Shown one piece after another: positions 1 through 11,066 of a stretch of DNA of 64,000 bases. Below the pieces are notes generated by a model, which was given only the letters and a program-made list of their open reading frames with translations, was not told the DNA's origin and ran no database searches. Both the position numbers and the translations under genes were made by a program. The first letter of the stretch is position 1, and each line of letters opens with the position of its first letter. The DNA comes from Flaccisagitta enflata. Lineage: Eukaryota > Chaetognatha > Sagittoidea > Aphragmophora. The DNA is taken from NCBI GenBank assembly GCA_965153355.1, contig OZ231127.1:94798001-94862000 (forward strand), read 5' to 3'.

Positions 1-442
1 CACAGAAATGTGTTTTCATGGCAACCAACCACTATCATGATTAATACATCCTTTTATTAGTCTTCATTCCATGTACCAGTCTTTTATACTTATTAGTCTT
101 TCCAATATGAATTCCCCATTTTCCAAGTCCAGACAACATCTACTGTACTGCTTTAACGGAGTAAAAAAATTCCGTCTAACGCCTATTTCACAATTTAAGA
201 AACTGTAATGAAAAAGCGATAAAATAAATAAATAAAGGTTGGCACAGTATTAGAAAGAACATAGAGCACTACAGAATAATAAAACGGAGCTGAAAATTAC
301 ATGTGTGACCAAAAGTCACTGACCTAAAAGTAGCAGGGTGGAGTTGACCATACAAATATCATTGAATTAATGCAAAAACCGGGAAAAAAGGATGTGACAG
401 GGAAATAGGAGTTTAGGAGACAGGAACAAGAAAAAAAAGGCC
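1..442. other. AT-rich sequence without a gene
   Basis: No gene is visible. The stretch at 125-148 matches 52425-52448 at 22 of 24 positions, so it may be the end of an unrecognised dispersed repeat. Confidence 0.4.
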
Positions 443-575
443 AGAATGAATGAATGAATGAATGAATGAATGAATGAATGAATGAATGTATGAATGAATG
501 AATGATCGGTGGAAGGAATGAATGAATGATTGAAGGAATGGATGAATGGATGAACATTTGGATGAATGAATGTTG
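443..575. repeat. (GAAT)n microsatellite, imperfect
   Basis: Tandem GAAT/GGAT units, purest at 443-505 and then interrupted by GGAAG and GATT variants. Confidence 0.95.
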
Positions 576-651
576 GAAAGCTTTTGGTAGTGCAGAATGA
601 TGATAAAATGGATCGTTTTGCGCAGTTTAAACGAAAGCGTGCTAGATCGAT

Positions 652-801
652 AAACTGACCGACCGACCGATCGACCGACTGACCAACCGACCGACCGACC
701 AACCAACCGACCGACCAACCAAGTGACCAACCGACCAACCGACCATCCAGCCGACCAATTTACCAACCAACAAACCGACCAACCGACGTACCGATCGATG
801 G
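652..801. repeat. (GACC/AACC)n tetranucleotide array
   Basis: Imperfect GACC and AACC units, the same repeat type that forms the core of HPE elements elsewhere. No HPE ends are recognisable beside it, so it may be an orphan core. Confidence 0.9.
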
Positions 802-847
802 CAACGGACATGAACTCCCAAAACTTTTCTGTGTAACGAGTTGGCTA

Positions 848-1448
848 CAGTGTGAACATTGTCAAATGCAAAAAAGTATTAAGCTCTTGCTCCTAGATGC
901 TTCATTTTCCTGACCTGGAATCACTTTTCTCTTAAAGAACTATGTTTGACGTTTTTTGTATCAAAATTTCAAGGGTCTAGGTTGAATAGTTTGTCCACAA
1001 CATTAAATTGAAGTAAAAGGGGCATTTTTTTAGAAGAAGCTCATTTTCAGCTCAAAATCTTCTTCTTTAGACACAAAAGTTTCTTTTTATTTGCTCTCAT
1101 ATGAAGACAACTTGAGCACGAATGCCAGATTGATCTTAAATAGGAGATAATTCTACTCTCTTTCATTTAAGACCAAGGCAGCATCTGTGGCTTAGGTCAT
1201 TTTAACATCAAAACAATTCAAAAAGAAACTGCCAAGATTAAAAAATTCAGTAATCAAGCTTGAGCTGTAAATCTTCATTTTACTTCAAACTGTTGTTATG
1301 AACAAACTATTCAACTCAGACCCATGAAATTTTGACACAAAAAACGTCAAGCATTATACTAAAAGAGGAAAATGATTCCAGGTCATAAAGATCTAGCATC
1401 AAGGAGTAAAAGCTGATTACTTTTTTGCATTTGACAATGTTCACCCTG
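848..1448. mobile_element. Foldback (long inverted repeat) element with TA target duplication
   Basis: The left arm from 848 and the right arm ending at 1448 are imperfect reverse complements over roughly 170 bases. The arms begin CAGTGTGAACATTG and end CAATGTTCACCCTG. TA dinucleotides flank both sides (846-847 and 1449-1450), as expected for Tc1/mariner-type insertion. There is no coding capacity, so it is a non-autonomous miniature element. Its centre resembles those of the foldbacks at 28747-30030 and 5211-5625. Confidence 0.8.
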
Positions 1449-1450
1449 TA

Positions 1451-1892
1451 TCAAAATCTTTAGTATTCTAAAAATCCCACTTTTTCTCTTTCCTCGCTTT
1501 GCAAACAACTACCAAACATATTTATGACTTTCGATACAAAAAAGTTTAAAGTCAGTGCAGGTTTCTATGCTCACTCTGTTATTGAGTCGCCTGCTCACGT
1601 CTAACGTTTAAATGCAATGGATAACAAATGCTACTGATTACTTGTTCTTTTGACGATTTAGAGTTTGATAAATCATCAATCAAAATATTTTTACATATCA
1701 CTATATTTTTGGAAATTAATGAATAATATTTTTGGAAATTAATGAAAGAATCATTCTCTTTTTAAAATTTCCAGTTTTAAAAGTCCAAAGTGGTGACCAG
1801 TATGACTACGACCAATCATTTTATCAAAACATCTGATTTTTCATGTAAATCTTTAATGTGTTAAACCCTGTTTCATACGCCACTTGTATACA
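1451..1892. other. AT-rich stretch, nothing recognised
   Basis: No gene or element boundary is visible. A short direct duplication of ATTTTTGGAAATTAATGA lies near 1705-1745. Confidence 0.4.
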
Positions 1893-1894
1893 TA

Positions 1895-2068
1895 CAGTGG
1901 AACTTCACTAGAGCGCACCCGCTAATAAGGCATGCCCGCCTATAAGGTATAGAACTTTCAGTCCCATGAAAGATTTCGTAGTTATTTTCATATTGGCAAT
2001 AAGGCAGCTTCGGTATAAGGCATGATTTAACCCAGTCCCTTGGAATGCGCTCAAGTGAAGCTTAACTG
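1895..2068 (+). mobile_element. 174-bp pogo/Tc1-like miniature element, copy 1
   Basis: The terminal inverted repeat begins CAGTGGAACTTCACT and ends with its imperfect complement AGTGAAGCTTAACTG. TA duplications lie at 1893-1894 and 2069-2070. The interior repeats AATAAGGC and ATAAGGCATG motifs. A 173-bp relative in opposite orientation is at 10101-10273 and a decayed one near 17712-17882. CAGTGGAA termini with TA targets are typical of pogo/Tigger-type elements. Confidence 0.8.
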
Positions 2069-2097
2069 TATCTAGTCTCAATCGACGAAGCCAAAGG

Positions 2098-2404
2098 GAA
2101 CAAGCCCGATCGGGCATGGCAACGATGCGTCCTGACTGTGTCTCTGCGTGTATTGACTTTGACGCTAAGCTTGGATGGAGAGATGGATGAATGAAAAGAC
2201 ACGGTACTCCAGTATTAAAAGAGGCTCTCAAAACGGCCAACAGCGTGTTAGACTTGATGTTTAACATCCTCGTGGCTGAGAAGTGCCGGAAACTGACATT
2301 TTCAAGTAAGCGTTAAGGATGGACCAACGGACTGACGGACCGACGCATCAACGGACTGACGGACCAACAGACTTACCCTCTTGTAGAGGTGCGAGGAAAC
2401 ATCT
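2098..2404 (+). mobile_element. HPE subtype C element
   Basis: It starts ACAAG, then the stem-loop GCCCGATCGGGC (2104-2115), then the motif GATGCGTCC (2124-2132). A GACGGACC-type core follows, and the copy closes with a degraded hairpin AGGTGCGAGGAAACATCT (2386-2403). The block TGACTGTGTCTCTGCGTGTA is shared with the subtype C copy at 40396. It abuts the next HPE copy directly. Confidence 0.75.
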
Positions 2405-2566
2405 GAACAAGGCCGAATTGACGGCAGTCTAGTCGCGGACGGTAGGGCAGCTGGCAGGAGCAGTAAAGCAAAATCCGCTCGCAATTCAGAAATGTGACGG
2501 AACGACGGACGGACGGACGGACCGACCAACCGACGGACCGACCGACCGACGCGGCCGCGACTTAAA
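2405..2566 (+). mobile_element. HPE subtype A-like element
   Basis: It starts ACAAGGCCGAATTGACGGC, with stem GCCG/CGGC, then GTCGCGGAC. The core is GACGG/GACC units, and it ends GCGGCCGCGACTTAAAA. It belongs to the dispersed HPE family. Confidence 0.7.
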
Positions 2567-2823
2567 ACAAATGGAGAATGAAGAGGAGGCGGAGGGGGAG
2601 GAGGAGGAGGTCGAGGAGGAGAGTCACATTTCTAAATAGAAACTGATCGCTTTGGCCAAAAAGACATTGATGATAAACATTTTTTTCAAGTTTTGAATCA
2701 TGCTACAGTTGGAATTTGAGCGGATAGTGAAAATGAGAGGAGAATGAATATGACGACAATGAGACAAAACGAAGAAATGAAATGACACAATTTAGAGTTC
2801 AAAATGACACAAAAAAAAGCGGA
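2567..2823. other. GGA-rich tract and unassigned sequence
   Basis: A GGA/GAG-rich purine tract lies at about 2578-2625. Nothing is recognised in the rest. Confidence 0.5.
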
Positions 2824-2880
2824 AAACAAGGCCGGATACACGGCTACTCAAGTCGCTTGCGGGCGAGCAAGGGCATTGAT
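2824..2880 (+). mobile_element. HPE subtype A 5' fragment
   Basis: It carries the canonical start ACAAGGCCGGATACACGGC and a GTCGCTTGCGGG motif, then breaks off where a subtype C copy begins. Confidence 0.7.
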
Positions 2881-3128
2881 AACAAGGCCCAATAGGTCAA
2901 AGATGCGTCCGGTCTTGGTTTAAATGGTGTTTCTTTACATGTTCTTGGTTTACATGGTCGTACTTTACATGGTCTTACTTTATATATGGTCTTATATCAT
3001 ACGGTCTTACTTCGTATGGTAAATATGATGACAATGATGATGAGGCTGTTGAATGTGTTGATGACTACGACATTGATGATAATGACAAGGACGATGATAG
3101 CGACGATGATGACGATGGTGATGATGAC

Positions 3129-3170
<42 letters not shown>

Positions 3171-3307
3171 GATGATTATGATGATTATGATGATAATGAT
3201 GATGCTCTTACATAATGAAATTTTACAGATTTCACAATACTGATGAATATGTAACCAACCAACCGACAAACACGGCCAATCATAGAGATGCGAGGACGCA
3301 TCTAAAA
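2881..3307 (+). mobile_element. HPE subtype C element with private (GAT)n core
   Basis: It begins ACAAGGCCCAATAGGTC, then GATGCGTCC. Between the family ends lie a roughly 21-bp minisatellite built on TTTACATGGTCTTAC (about 2920-3010) and a (GAT)n tract (3028-3205), then AACC units. It ends with the hairpin AGATGCGAGGACGCATCT (3286-3303) followed by AAAA. The 5' motif GATGCGTCC is the exact complement of the 3' hairpin arm GGACGCATC. Confidence 0.7.
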
Positions 3308-3315
3308 AAAGCTAA

Positions 3316-3427
3316 CCATGCATTTGGGCAGGAGCAGTAATATAATAACCGCCCCAATATGGACAGACGGACGGACCAACGCGACGGAGGCACAAAACGG
3401 GTTGTAGAGTCGCATGCATGCAACTAA
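3316..3427 (+). mobile_element. HPE fragment, 3' part
   Basis: It holds a GGGCAGGAGCAGTAA block, a GACGG core, and a terminal GGGTTGTAGAGTCGCATGCA hairpin region. The 5' stem-loop is missing. Confidence 0.6.
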
Positions 3428-3477
3428 CAAAAAAACGCAAAAACCGAAAAAAAAAGCATTGAAAAATTAAAACGTTG

Positions 3478-3552
3478 AAAACCGAGCGACCAACCGACCA
3501 ACCTACCAACCAATGGACAAAGCAGGGTGTGGAGTCAAGTCGCACGCCACTG
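3478..3552 (+). mobile_element. HPE 3' fragment
   Basis: AACC/GACC units are followed by GGACAAAGCAGGGTGTGGAG and a degraded GTCGC hairpin. Confidence 0.55.
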
Positions 3553-3564
3553 TAAAGGTATTCT

Positions 3565-4003
3565 CATGGCAATCATCTAGAATCCGGGATTGACATTCAT
3601 TTTACGCTATTCATGTCTAGGGTTAGGGGTGGGGTTAGGGTTAGGAGTGGGGTTAGGGTTAGGGTTAGTAGTGAGGTTAGGGTTAGGGGTTAGGGTTAGG
3701 AGTGGGGTTTGGGTTAAGGGTTAGGGTTAGGGGTAGGGTTAAGGTTAGGGGTGGGGTTAGGGTTAGGGGTGGGGTTAGGGTTAGGGGTAGGGTTAGGGGT
3801 AGGTTTAGGGATAAGGGTTAGGGTTAAGGTTAGGGGTGCGGTTAGGGTTAAGGGTGGGGTTAGGGGTAGGGGTGGTGTTAGGGTTAGGGGTAGCGTAACT
3901 TGTTTTAGATCATGGTAGATGTCAATTTCAATGGAGCTTTTTCATTATGCGTCTTTAATAAAACAGTTATACTCAATCCCGGATACTAGATGATAGCCTC
4001 ATT
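3565..4003. mobile_element. Inverted-repeat element enclosing a TTAGGG-like array
   Basis: The outer sequences ATCATCTAG..ATCCGGGATTGA (3572-3595) and the complement of TCAATCCCGGAT..CTAGATGAT (3973-3994) form terminal inverted repeats. The TTAGGG-like tract is inside. No transposase frame is present, and a target duplication is not obvious. Confidence 0.65.
3616..3897 (+). repeat. Degenerate telomere-like (TTAGGG)n array
   Basis: Nearly 50 G-rich units mix GGGTTA, GGGGTTAGGG, AGGGGTGGGGTTAGGG and TTAAGGG variants. They are too degenerate for an active telomere and are interstitial. All G-rich sequence is on the plus strand. Confidence 0.9.
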
Positions 4004-4243
4004 TTGACAGTTCTTCATCATTTTAGCAAAAAATAGATTGTTAATCTCGCATTAAGCTCTTTTTCTCCACCAGTGTTACACGTCAGTTTCATTCCCACGT
4101 TTGAAATGTCGTAATCTAATAAAGAAGTTTTGGCTTTGGTAATCAGTTGAACAACAACATCTTTAACTCTATCTCGACTGAGAGCGAAGGCGGAAACCAG
4201 ACGAGTAAGTGGTCGCTTGCGATTGGGCAGAGTTTGTAATGGT
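4004..4243. other. Unassigned sequence
   Basis: No gene is recognised. The stretch GTGGTCGCTTGCGATT (4210-4225) recurs at 5102-5117. Confidence 0.4.
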
Positions 4244-4320
4244 TGTCGCATTGGGCGTATCATCTAGATATCATCGAGATATTCCCTATGTAATATCTCA
4301 ATACTGTTCCCAATGCGACA
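4244..4320. repeat. 77-bp inverted repeat
   Basis: TGTCGCATTGGG at 4244-4255 is perfectly complementary to CCCAATGCGACA at 4309-4320. A second internal pair is GAGATATT/AATATCTC. It could be a very small foldback element. Confidence 0.6.
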
Positions 4321-4329
4321 CACTTTGTC

Positions 4330-5098
4330 ACTCGCTCCGCAGCGCTCCGCTTCGCTACGCTCCATTCACAGGCTCGCTCACTCACTTTGCTCACTCCCGT
4401 GTGGGACAGTGGAAATTCTTGATCAGCCGGAATTGAGTAAATGTATGATGCCATTACTCCTAAATCCCACAAGCAAATATGTTGGAAGTGGTCTAGAATT
4501 GAAGAGAATTGCTGAACGTTTGCTTATCTAAAAGAAATGGCCCCATAATATCAAAGAAACAGCCCTCTATGTTATATTTCAATTTAAGTCAATTTGGAAA
4601 AATGGTCAAGTTTTGCGCAGAATCCTCGTCTTATGTCGAGTCATTTCATTGTGAGTAGGGATATTTTAGGTAAGTAATTGCAGTTCTTATGATTTTCTTT
4701 TCAAAACTGGATTAAAAACTCGACAATTTGGCACCAAGACGGATTTTTGCTTTTTCCAATCAATAGATATTATCAAAACACCATCAGCATTGAGTAAATG
4801 GGAAGAAGTCAATTGTCCAAGTTACTCCAATTTTGGCATCAATTCCAAATCTTCAAAAAAAGCATTTACAGCCATTACATGCATGCCTTTTGGGCTACAT
4901 TATCCATCTTTGACTTAAAGGAAACGTTCATTAATTTTTTTTATAACAAACTCTTGCCCAAATTTCAACTATCAGTTGTTTAGTCTCAGCGTCCAAAAAG
5001 ATTTACTCAATTACGGCCGATCACCCGGAATATGTTCACGCTGTGATCGCGTTTCACAGGATCAAACGCGTTTTTCATCTTCACTAGGAACACGCCCT
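4330..5098 (+). mobile_element. CTC-family element, interrupted
   Basis: The CGCTCCGC/GCTCACTC core at 4330-4410 and GACAGTGGAAATTC belong to the CTC family. The family 3' end (TGTTCACGCTGTGATCGCG to AGGAACACGCCCT) resumes at 5031-5098. The intervening 4431-5018 is a separate insertion. The 5' terminal repeat is not seen. Confidence 0.6.
4431..5018. mobile_element. Inverted-repeat element inserted in a CTC element
   Basis: AATTGAGTAAAT (4431-4442) and ATTTACTCAATT (5001-5012) are perfect complements. GATCAGCCGG (4421-4430) and GATCACCCGG (5019-5028) flank it as a near-perfect 10-bp direct repeat. The interior has no significant frame. Confidence 0.6.
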
Positions 5099-5139
5099 GA
5101 GTGGTCGCTTGCGATTAGGCAGAGTCTGTAATGGTTGTT

Positions 5140-5205
5140 AATCACTCTTTAGTTGCGTGCACGCTTTGTCCCGCTTTGTCTGTCCATCTGTCAGGGGGAA
5201 GGGAT
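5140..5205 (-). mobile_element. Degenerate HPE 3' fragment
   Basis: TTTAGTTGCGTGCACGC, then CCCGCTTTGTCTGTCC, matches the hairpin end of HPE read on the minus strand. The rest is absent. Confidence 0.4.
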
Positions 5206-5210
5206 TTGTT

Positions 5211-5625
5211 GTACAACTCGACTCAAAAAAAAAGACGCACCTACTTATCTATTCAAAAAACAGATACAAAAAACAATTTCACATTTTTTCAATTGAAACA
5301 TTTTGAAAGATTTTCAAAAAATCTTTCAATCTAGAGCAATCCCAGGTCTGTATCTCAAACGGTTTAGAAGCTAGAGCCCTGCAAAGACAAGCACCAATTT
5401 GCAAAAATGCAATTTTACATAGGGATTGCAAAACTGGAAAGGGCAAAGTTTTCATTCAAACTAATGCCATTTCTAAACGAATAAAGATAGAATTACCAGA
5501 TTGGCGCCAAATGAAAGATCTTTCAAAGCGCTTTCAAATGGTCTAAGATTTTCTTAAGTTTTATGATGATTCATAGCCAGAATTAGCCATTTAAAAGTGC
5601 GTCTTTTTTTTGATCCATGTGGTAC
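5211..5625. mobile_element. Poly-A terminal-repeat foldback, uninterrupted copy
   Basis: It begins GTACAACTCGACTCAAAAAA..GACGC and ends with an imperfect complement GCGTCTTTTTTTTGATCC..GTGGTAC. The body is the same as 7196-8138 without that copy's insertion. It contains TGTATCTCAAACGGTTTAGA and CCAGATTGGCGCCAAATGAA, which recur in other foldbacks. Confidence 0.75.
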
Positions 5626-5699
5626 CTTGCATCGAATCCATATCGCCATTCGGTATCTGATTCATTGCATTCTGTGTTCTCTTTCATTTACAATAAATG

Positions 5700-5885
5700 A
5701 ACCTTCATTCATTCATCCGTCAGTTTGTCCGTCGGTTTGTCCACCTGTCAAACTTTACTTTTTTGGGCGTTTACGGGCGATTTATGCATAACTGCTCCTG
5801 TCCAAATACATAGCTAGCCTTTTTATCACCGCCCCTGCCAACCAGCACGCGACTTAGGTAGCCATGTAGTCGACCTTTTTGGGTC
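5700..5885 (-). mobile_element. HPE subtype A element, 3' hairpin missing
   Basis: GTCCGTCGG units are followed by AAACTTTACTTTTTTGGGCG, then CCCCTGCCAACCAGCACGCG ACTTAGG and a degraded GGCC..CTTG end. Confidence 0.6.
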
Positions 5886-6117
5886 ACATTTCAGATCCAA
5901 AATTTCGCGTTTCCGACGGACCTTCTGACGTTCAGATGGACCTCTCATAGTTCCGCCCCCCCCCCTTTTTTCGCAATTTGAGCTATGGCATCCTGGTAAA
6001 GAAAAGATAAGACCTGATCAAGGGGGTTACACTTAAGGATCATTCAAACAAAGTTGAAGGGACCAAGATATTTTGTCATAAGCACTTATCAAGTAATTTT
6101 GTCTATAGCCAATATAG
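5886..6117. other. Unassigned sequence with a C run
   Basis: No gene is recognised. A short poly-C run lies near 5956-5965. Confidence 0.4.
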
Positions 6118-6272
6118 AAAGGGACAAAGGGACAAAGGGACGAAGGGACAAAGGGACAAAGGGACAAAGGGACAAAGGGACAAAGGGACAAAGGGACAAA
6201 GGGACAAAGGGACAAAGGGACAAAGGGACAAAGGGACGAAGGGACGAAGGGACAAAGGGACAAAGGGACAAA
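6118..6272 (+). repeat. 8-bp minisatellite (GGGACAAA)n
   Basis: About 19 almost perfect octamers, a few carrying GGGACGAA. Because 8 is not a multiple of 3, all frames stay open; these frames are not genes. Confidence 0.95.
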
Positions 6273-6518
6273 AAATTAAGTCCGTTAGAACAATCTCACA
6301 GATCAGATAACAGCATGAACAAAAACACAACTGGTGGCTCTCGCCAAATATGTGAATTGCTGGTGTTTTTACACCTTTTCAGTTCAAAATTCTACTTCTC
6401 AGTCATTTTGAATCATTAGTCAATAGTCACTACATTTGAGGTGAGAGTAAGATTGAGATAGTGGGATCATAAAACCGGAAGCATGGTGCAATATGAAGTA
6501 GATATTCACACGAGGGAT
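6273..6518. other. Unassigned sequence
   Basis: Nothing recognised. Confidence 0.4.
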
Positions 6519-6730
6519 AAAACAAGTGGCGTGGGGTCACAGAATCGTTGCGGACGGGTGGGCAGGGGCATCCAACACCGATCCACAACCCAACACAACC
6601 CCCACACTCAAACATACACAAAAAGTATCTAAAATGCACGTTTCCCCACTTTTTAACGCGATGACCATGATGGACCGACGGACGGACAGACGGTCAAAGC
6701 CTCTTATAGAGTTGCGTGTCCGCAACTAAA
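6519..6730 (+). mobile_element. HPE subtype B element
   Basis: It starts AACAAG with stem GTGGC/GTCAC, then ATCGTTGCGGACGGGTGGGC, a core of GACGGACGGACAG, and CCTCTTATAGAG. It ends in the hairpin GTTGCGTGTCCGCAAC followed by TAAAA. The 5' motif GTTGCGGAC is exactly complementary to GTCCGCAAC in the hairpin. Close relatives are at 23016-23289 and 45369-45593. Confidence 0.8.
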
Positions 6731-7195
6731 ATGAAGAAAGAATTACATGAACAATACGTATAAACGAACAGGAAGTAAAGGCCTGATGCCAATGTGGAGC
6801 GTGGTTCAAGTCTTTCTTGTTCTTTTGCTTTACTTTCCTTAACTCGGGCTGTAGAACGGAACACCAAACGGAAGTACAGCGGGATCTCGGCATAACAGTC
6901 TCGATGGTACGCCGAACCAAATTATCAATGGATCCTCCTTTTGCCAGTTTTCCGAAGATTTTGTCATGAAATAGGAAATAAACACCAAAGTAAGTTCACA
7001 ATTTTCTCCTGCCATCGTCCAAATTGAACTAGGATTTCTATTTCAAGCTCAGCTGTGAAGTTTTCTACTTACATGAATAACGTTTATCATGCGATGTGAA
7101 TACCTTGATTAACATTCCACACAATGAATTGAATTTAGACAATCATGCTATGCACACTATGCGTTACATTCATTTGAACTAGGGGCACCATGCCA
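6731..7195. other. Unassigned sequence
   Basis: No gene or repeat is recognised. Confidence 0.4.
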
Positions 7196-8138
7196 TACCA
7201 CGCGAATAAAAAAAAAAGATGCACCCCATTATTTATGGATAAAAAAGATCAAAAAATAATCTTAACTATTTTCAGTTAAATTATTCTTAAAGGTTTTCAA
7301 AAAATCTTTCATTTCAGACCAACCCCACATCTGTATCAGTCAGCGGACAAAACAAAATAGGTATATATATCACTCTGTTGGTTTTTATCCAACACACTGA
7401 TATTGAACAGAATACTGTAAATAATAACTGGTTGTTGAAATTACAGCCGGCTGTTTGATTACAAAATTGGCTAAAATCCAACTTTCACCAAAAAGAATGA
7501 GACCTGCAGATTCATAATCCTGATAAAATTCTGAGAGGTTTGACATGTCACACCTAACACTTTTTGTAAGAAATATTTTTTTTAACATTGCATTATAATT
7601 GAATTAAACATTTATATGAAAATGATTTTTATATAAAAATGTATGTTATGACATATCAAACTTCTCAAAATGTCATCAGGATTATGAATCTGCAGGTCTC
7701 ATTTTATTTGGTGAAAATTAAATTTTTGCCAACTTTGTAATTTAACAGCCGGCTGTAATTTCAACAACCAGTTGTTGCTTACAGCATTCTGTTTACCATC
7801 AGTCGGTTGGATCAAAACCAATAGAGTGATATATATACCTATTGTGTTTTGTCCGCTGACTGTGTATCTCAAATGGTTTAGAAGCTAGAGCTCTGCAAAG
7901 AAGCACTATTTTGCTAAAATGCATTTTTTACATAGGGATTTCGAAACTGAAATAGGCAACATTTTTCCTCAAACTAATGCCATTTCTCAACGTAAAAAGA
8001 TAGAAATACCAGATTAGCACTAAATAAAAGTACTTTCAAAGGGCTTTAAAATGGTTTAAGATTTTAATTATTTTCTCTAAAGTTTTTTGGTTAAATGAGC
8101 CATTCAAAAGCGCGTCTTTTTTTTTTATTCGCGTGGTA
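7196..8138. mobile_element. Poly-A terminal-repeat foldback, copy interrupted by another foldback
   Basis: The ends TACCACGCGAATAAAAAAA and its complement TTATTCGCGTGGTA are near perfect. The body aligns with 5211-5625, apart from the 526-bp insertion at 7337-7862. Confidence 0.8.
7337..7862. mobile_element. 526-bp foldback with 5-bp TGTAT duplication
   Basis: The arms CAGTCAGCGGACAAAACA.. and ..TTTTGTCCGCTGACTG are inverted repeats extending for most of the element. TGTAT occurs directly on both sides (7332-7336 and 7863-7867). The empty-site sequence CTGTATCTCAAA is preserved in the related copy at 5211-5625. Its centre (AATCCTGATAAAATTCTGA) resembles the centre of 38668-39284. Confidence 0.85.
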
Positions 8139-8687
8139 CATTCTCTCAAACTGACTTGAACATAGAACTCAGTGGCATACATTCACTTAAGCCAGTACAT
8201 TTACTTAGGCCAGTACAAAGTGGCATAGACGCACTTGATTTGGGAGTGCTGTGCCACGAATTTAACTAGTAGCAAAGTTCCATAGAATGGAATTTAGAGT
8301 ACCGTGCCATACGCTTAAGTCTCAAGCCCCTAGAATAATCTTTCCATCTCTAATCTCCGCTACAAATCCTGCGCAAAACTCCACGTTTTCATACGCACGC
8401 ACTTTCGCACCGCCAAAAGCTCTTTCCCTATCCTTCTGTTTTTCCTCATTTATTCTGTACTCTCTCCCTTGATGTTCTGTCTTTCTTTCCTTGTTTTTCT
8501 CCTTGCTTTTCTGTTTTCCTTTGTTTCTTTTTCGCGCTTCTTTGTTGCGCTGTTGCATGTCTCTGTCATTTCCCCCTCTTCTTGTGGTATGTCATTTTTG
8601 TTTTCTTCTCTTCCTCTGTCTGCTGTCTCCCAGATGAGTTTGCTCCTTGCTATGATACTCCATTTCTCTCTTTCCCTCTGTCCGCTT

Positions 8688-8692
<5 letters not shown>
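8139..8692. other. Unassigned, increasingly CT-rich
   Basis: Short repeats of AGTACA and GTGGCATA lie at 8170-8240. The region becomes pyrimidine-rich before the CT arrays. No gene is supported. Confidence 0.4.
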
Positions 8693-9616
<924 letters not shown>

Positions 9617-9621
<5 letters not shown>

Positions 9622-10098
9622 CTTTTTGACTTTCTTTTCTTCGCTTTTTGCAGCCCATTTTTGTGAATAAGCTTCTCAATTCTTCTTTTGGCTGTTTCTG
9701 CTTCATTTCCCGGCTTTGTTATCATTATCCCTTTGAAATTGCCCTACAAGGCACGTGCCAATGAGCACATGACTGCCAATGAGCATGACTGCCAATAACT
9801 TCTCTTTCTCTCTTAATCATTCTCTGCTCTTCTTTCTGTATCTCAGTAAATTCATATTGATTTGTTGTCTTCATCAAATTATACCAAATAGCCTCAGGCT
9901 CAGGTTCTATCTGGCGTCGAGATTGGGCCTGCATAACGGGTGGTTCTAATAAAGATTTGTTTCATAGATTGGTTTTATATACATGAGAATAAAATATATT
10001 GATAATTTTGTTCATGTATAATTCTGTAAGTGAATCCAAAAACTAGTTTGTTAGATAGAAATCTTATTTTGTGTTTGTAGACATACATTTGACATCAT
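9617..10098. other. Unassigned sequence
   Basis: A short duplication of TGCCAATGAGCA lies near 9757-9785. No gene is supported. Confidence 0.4.
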
Positions 10099-10100
10099 TA

Positions 10101-10273
10101 CAGTTGGGCTTCACTAAAGCGCATTTCAAGGGACTGAGCAAAATCATGCCTTATAGTGAAGCTGCCTTATTGCCAACATAAAAATAACTACAAAATTTGT
10201 GATGGGACAGAAGGTACAATGCCTTATAGGCGGGCATGCCTTATTAGCGGGTGCGCTCTATCGAAGCTCCACT
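10101..10273 (-). mobile_element. 173-bp pogo/Tc1-like miniature element, copy 2
   Basis: It is the same family as 1895-2068, in opposite orientation. The ends are CAGTTGGGCTTCACT and AGCTCCACTG. TA duplications lie at 10099-10100 and 10274-10275. Confidence 0.8.
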
Positions 10274-10275
10274 GT

Positions 10276-11066
10276 AGCTGCGAACGTAAAAATTATGATA
10301 AAAACAAAATATAACACCTCCCCCATTTCTTTAAAATTTGATACTAATTATGCTTCATACTAAATGGCAAAGGCAACCCTGTCTGAGATTTTATATAAAT
10401 AGAAAATTTTTTTATGAAAGTTACTGCTTTTCAAAGCTGCACTGAATATCTGCTTCAATATAGGACAGATATTACAAGAACAAAAAATCTAAAAACAATT
10501 AAAAATGATATACATCAAATTGGGAAAAAAATCCCCTTTTTCTCGTACCACCCGTTACACGCATTTCTGCAAAACGGCTGAGAGTGTTCCAGAATCCAGA
10601 ATCTTCCTCCTAATATTTCTCCAAATAAATCCGCTTTCCCTCACTCTAATACTTCCTAGTCTCCGATATTTGATTAAAAAATGCGGAGGGTAAAAAGGGT
10701 TACCTAGATATCTGATTACGTATATGGCCCTTCCTCCTCCTCATTGATTCTCTCCAACATCATAACTACCCCTACTGCCCCTACCATTGATCTCCTCGTT
10801 AAGAAAGGATTGATTCGAATATTTTTGGTGGGGGGATTAATGATGAAAGTTTGCATATTCTAAAATGAGAGCGTCTCTGCATTGAGGGGCATCACTGGCT
10901 CACCGCGAGGGAGAGATAATCGGCCAACCATGTACCGCTTTGATGTATGTTAATGCCCTCATTTCTTTTTCGGCGCGAGACGGGCTTACGTAATGAAATC
11001 AAATAAGGAAAAGTTGAATCATGAGATGGGTTTGCTCTTCTTTCTTTTATTTTTTCTCTCTCTTTT
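10276..11066. other. Unassigned sequence
   Basis: No gene, RNA or element is recognised. Confidence 0.4.

Noticed and set aside
3616-3897. Chromosome end
   Set aside because: The units are degenerate and unique sequence continues on both sides, so it is interstitial.
6033-6419. Frames through the GGGACAAA array (repeated CPFVPLSL and GTKGQRDK)
   Set aside because: An octamer repeat keeps all frames open by composition.
9725-9934. 69-codon minus-strand frame with EFTEIQKEEQRMIKREREV
   Set aside because: Charged composition comes from CT-rich sequence beside the arrays. No domain is recognised and no splice context is clear.
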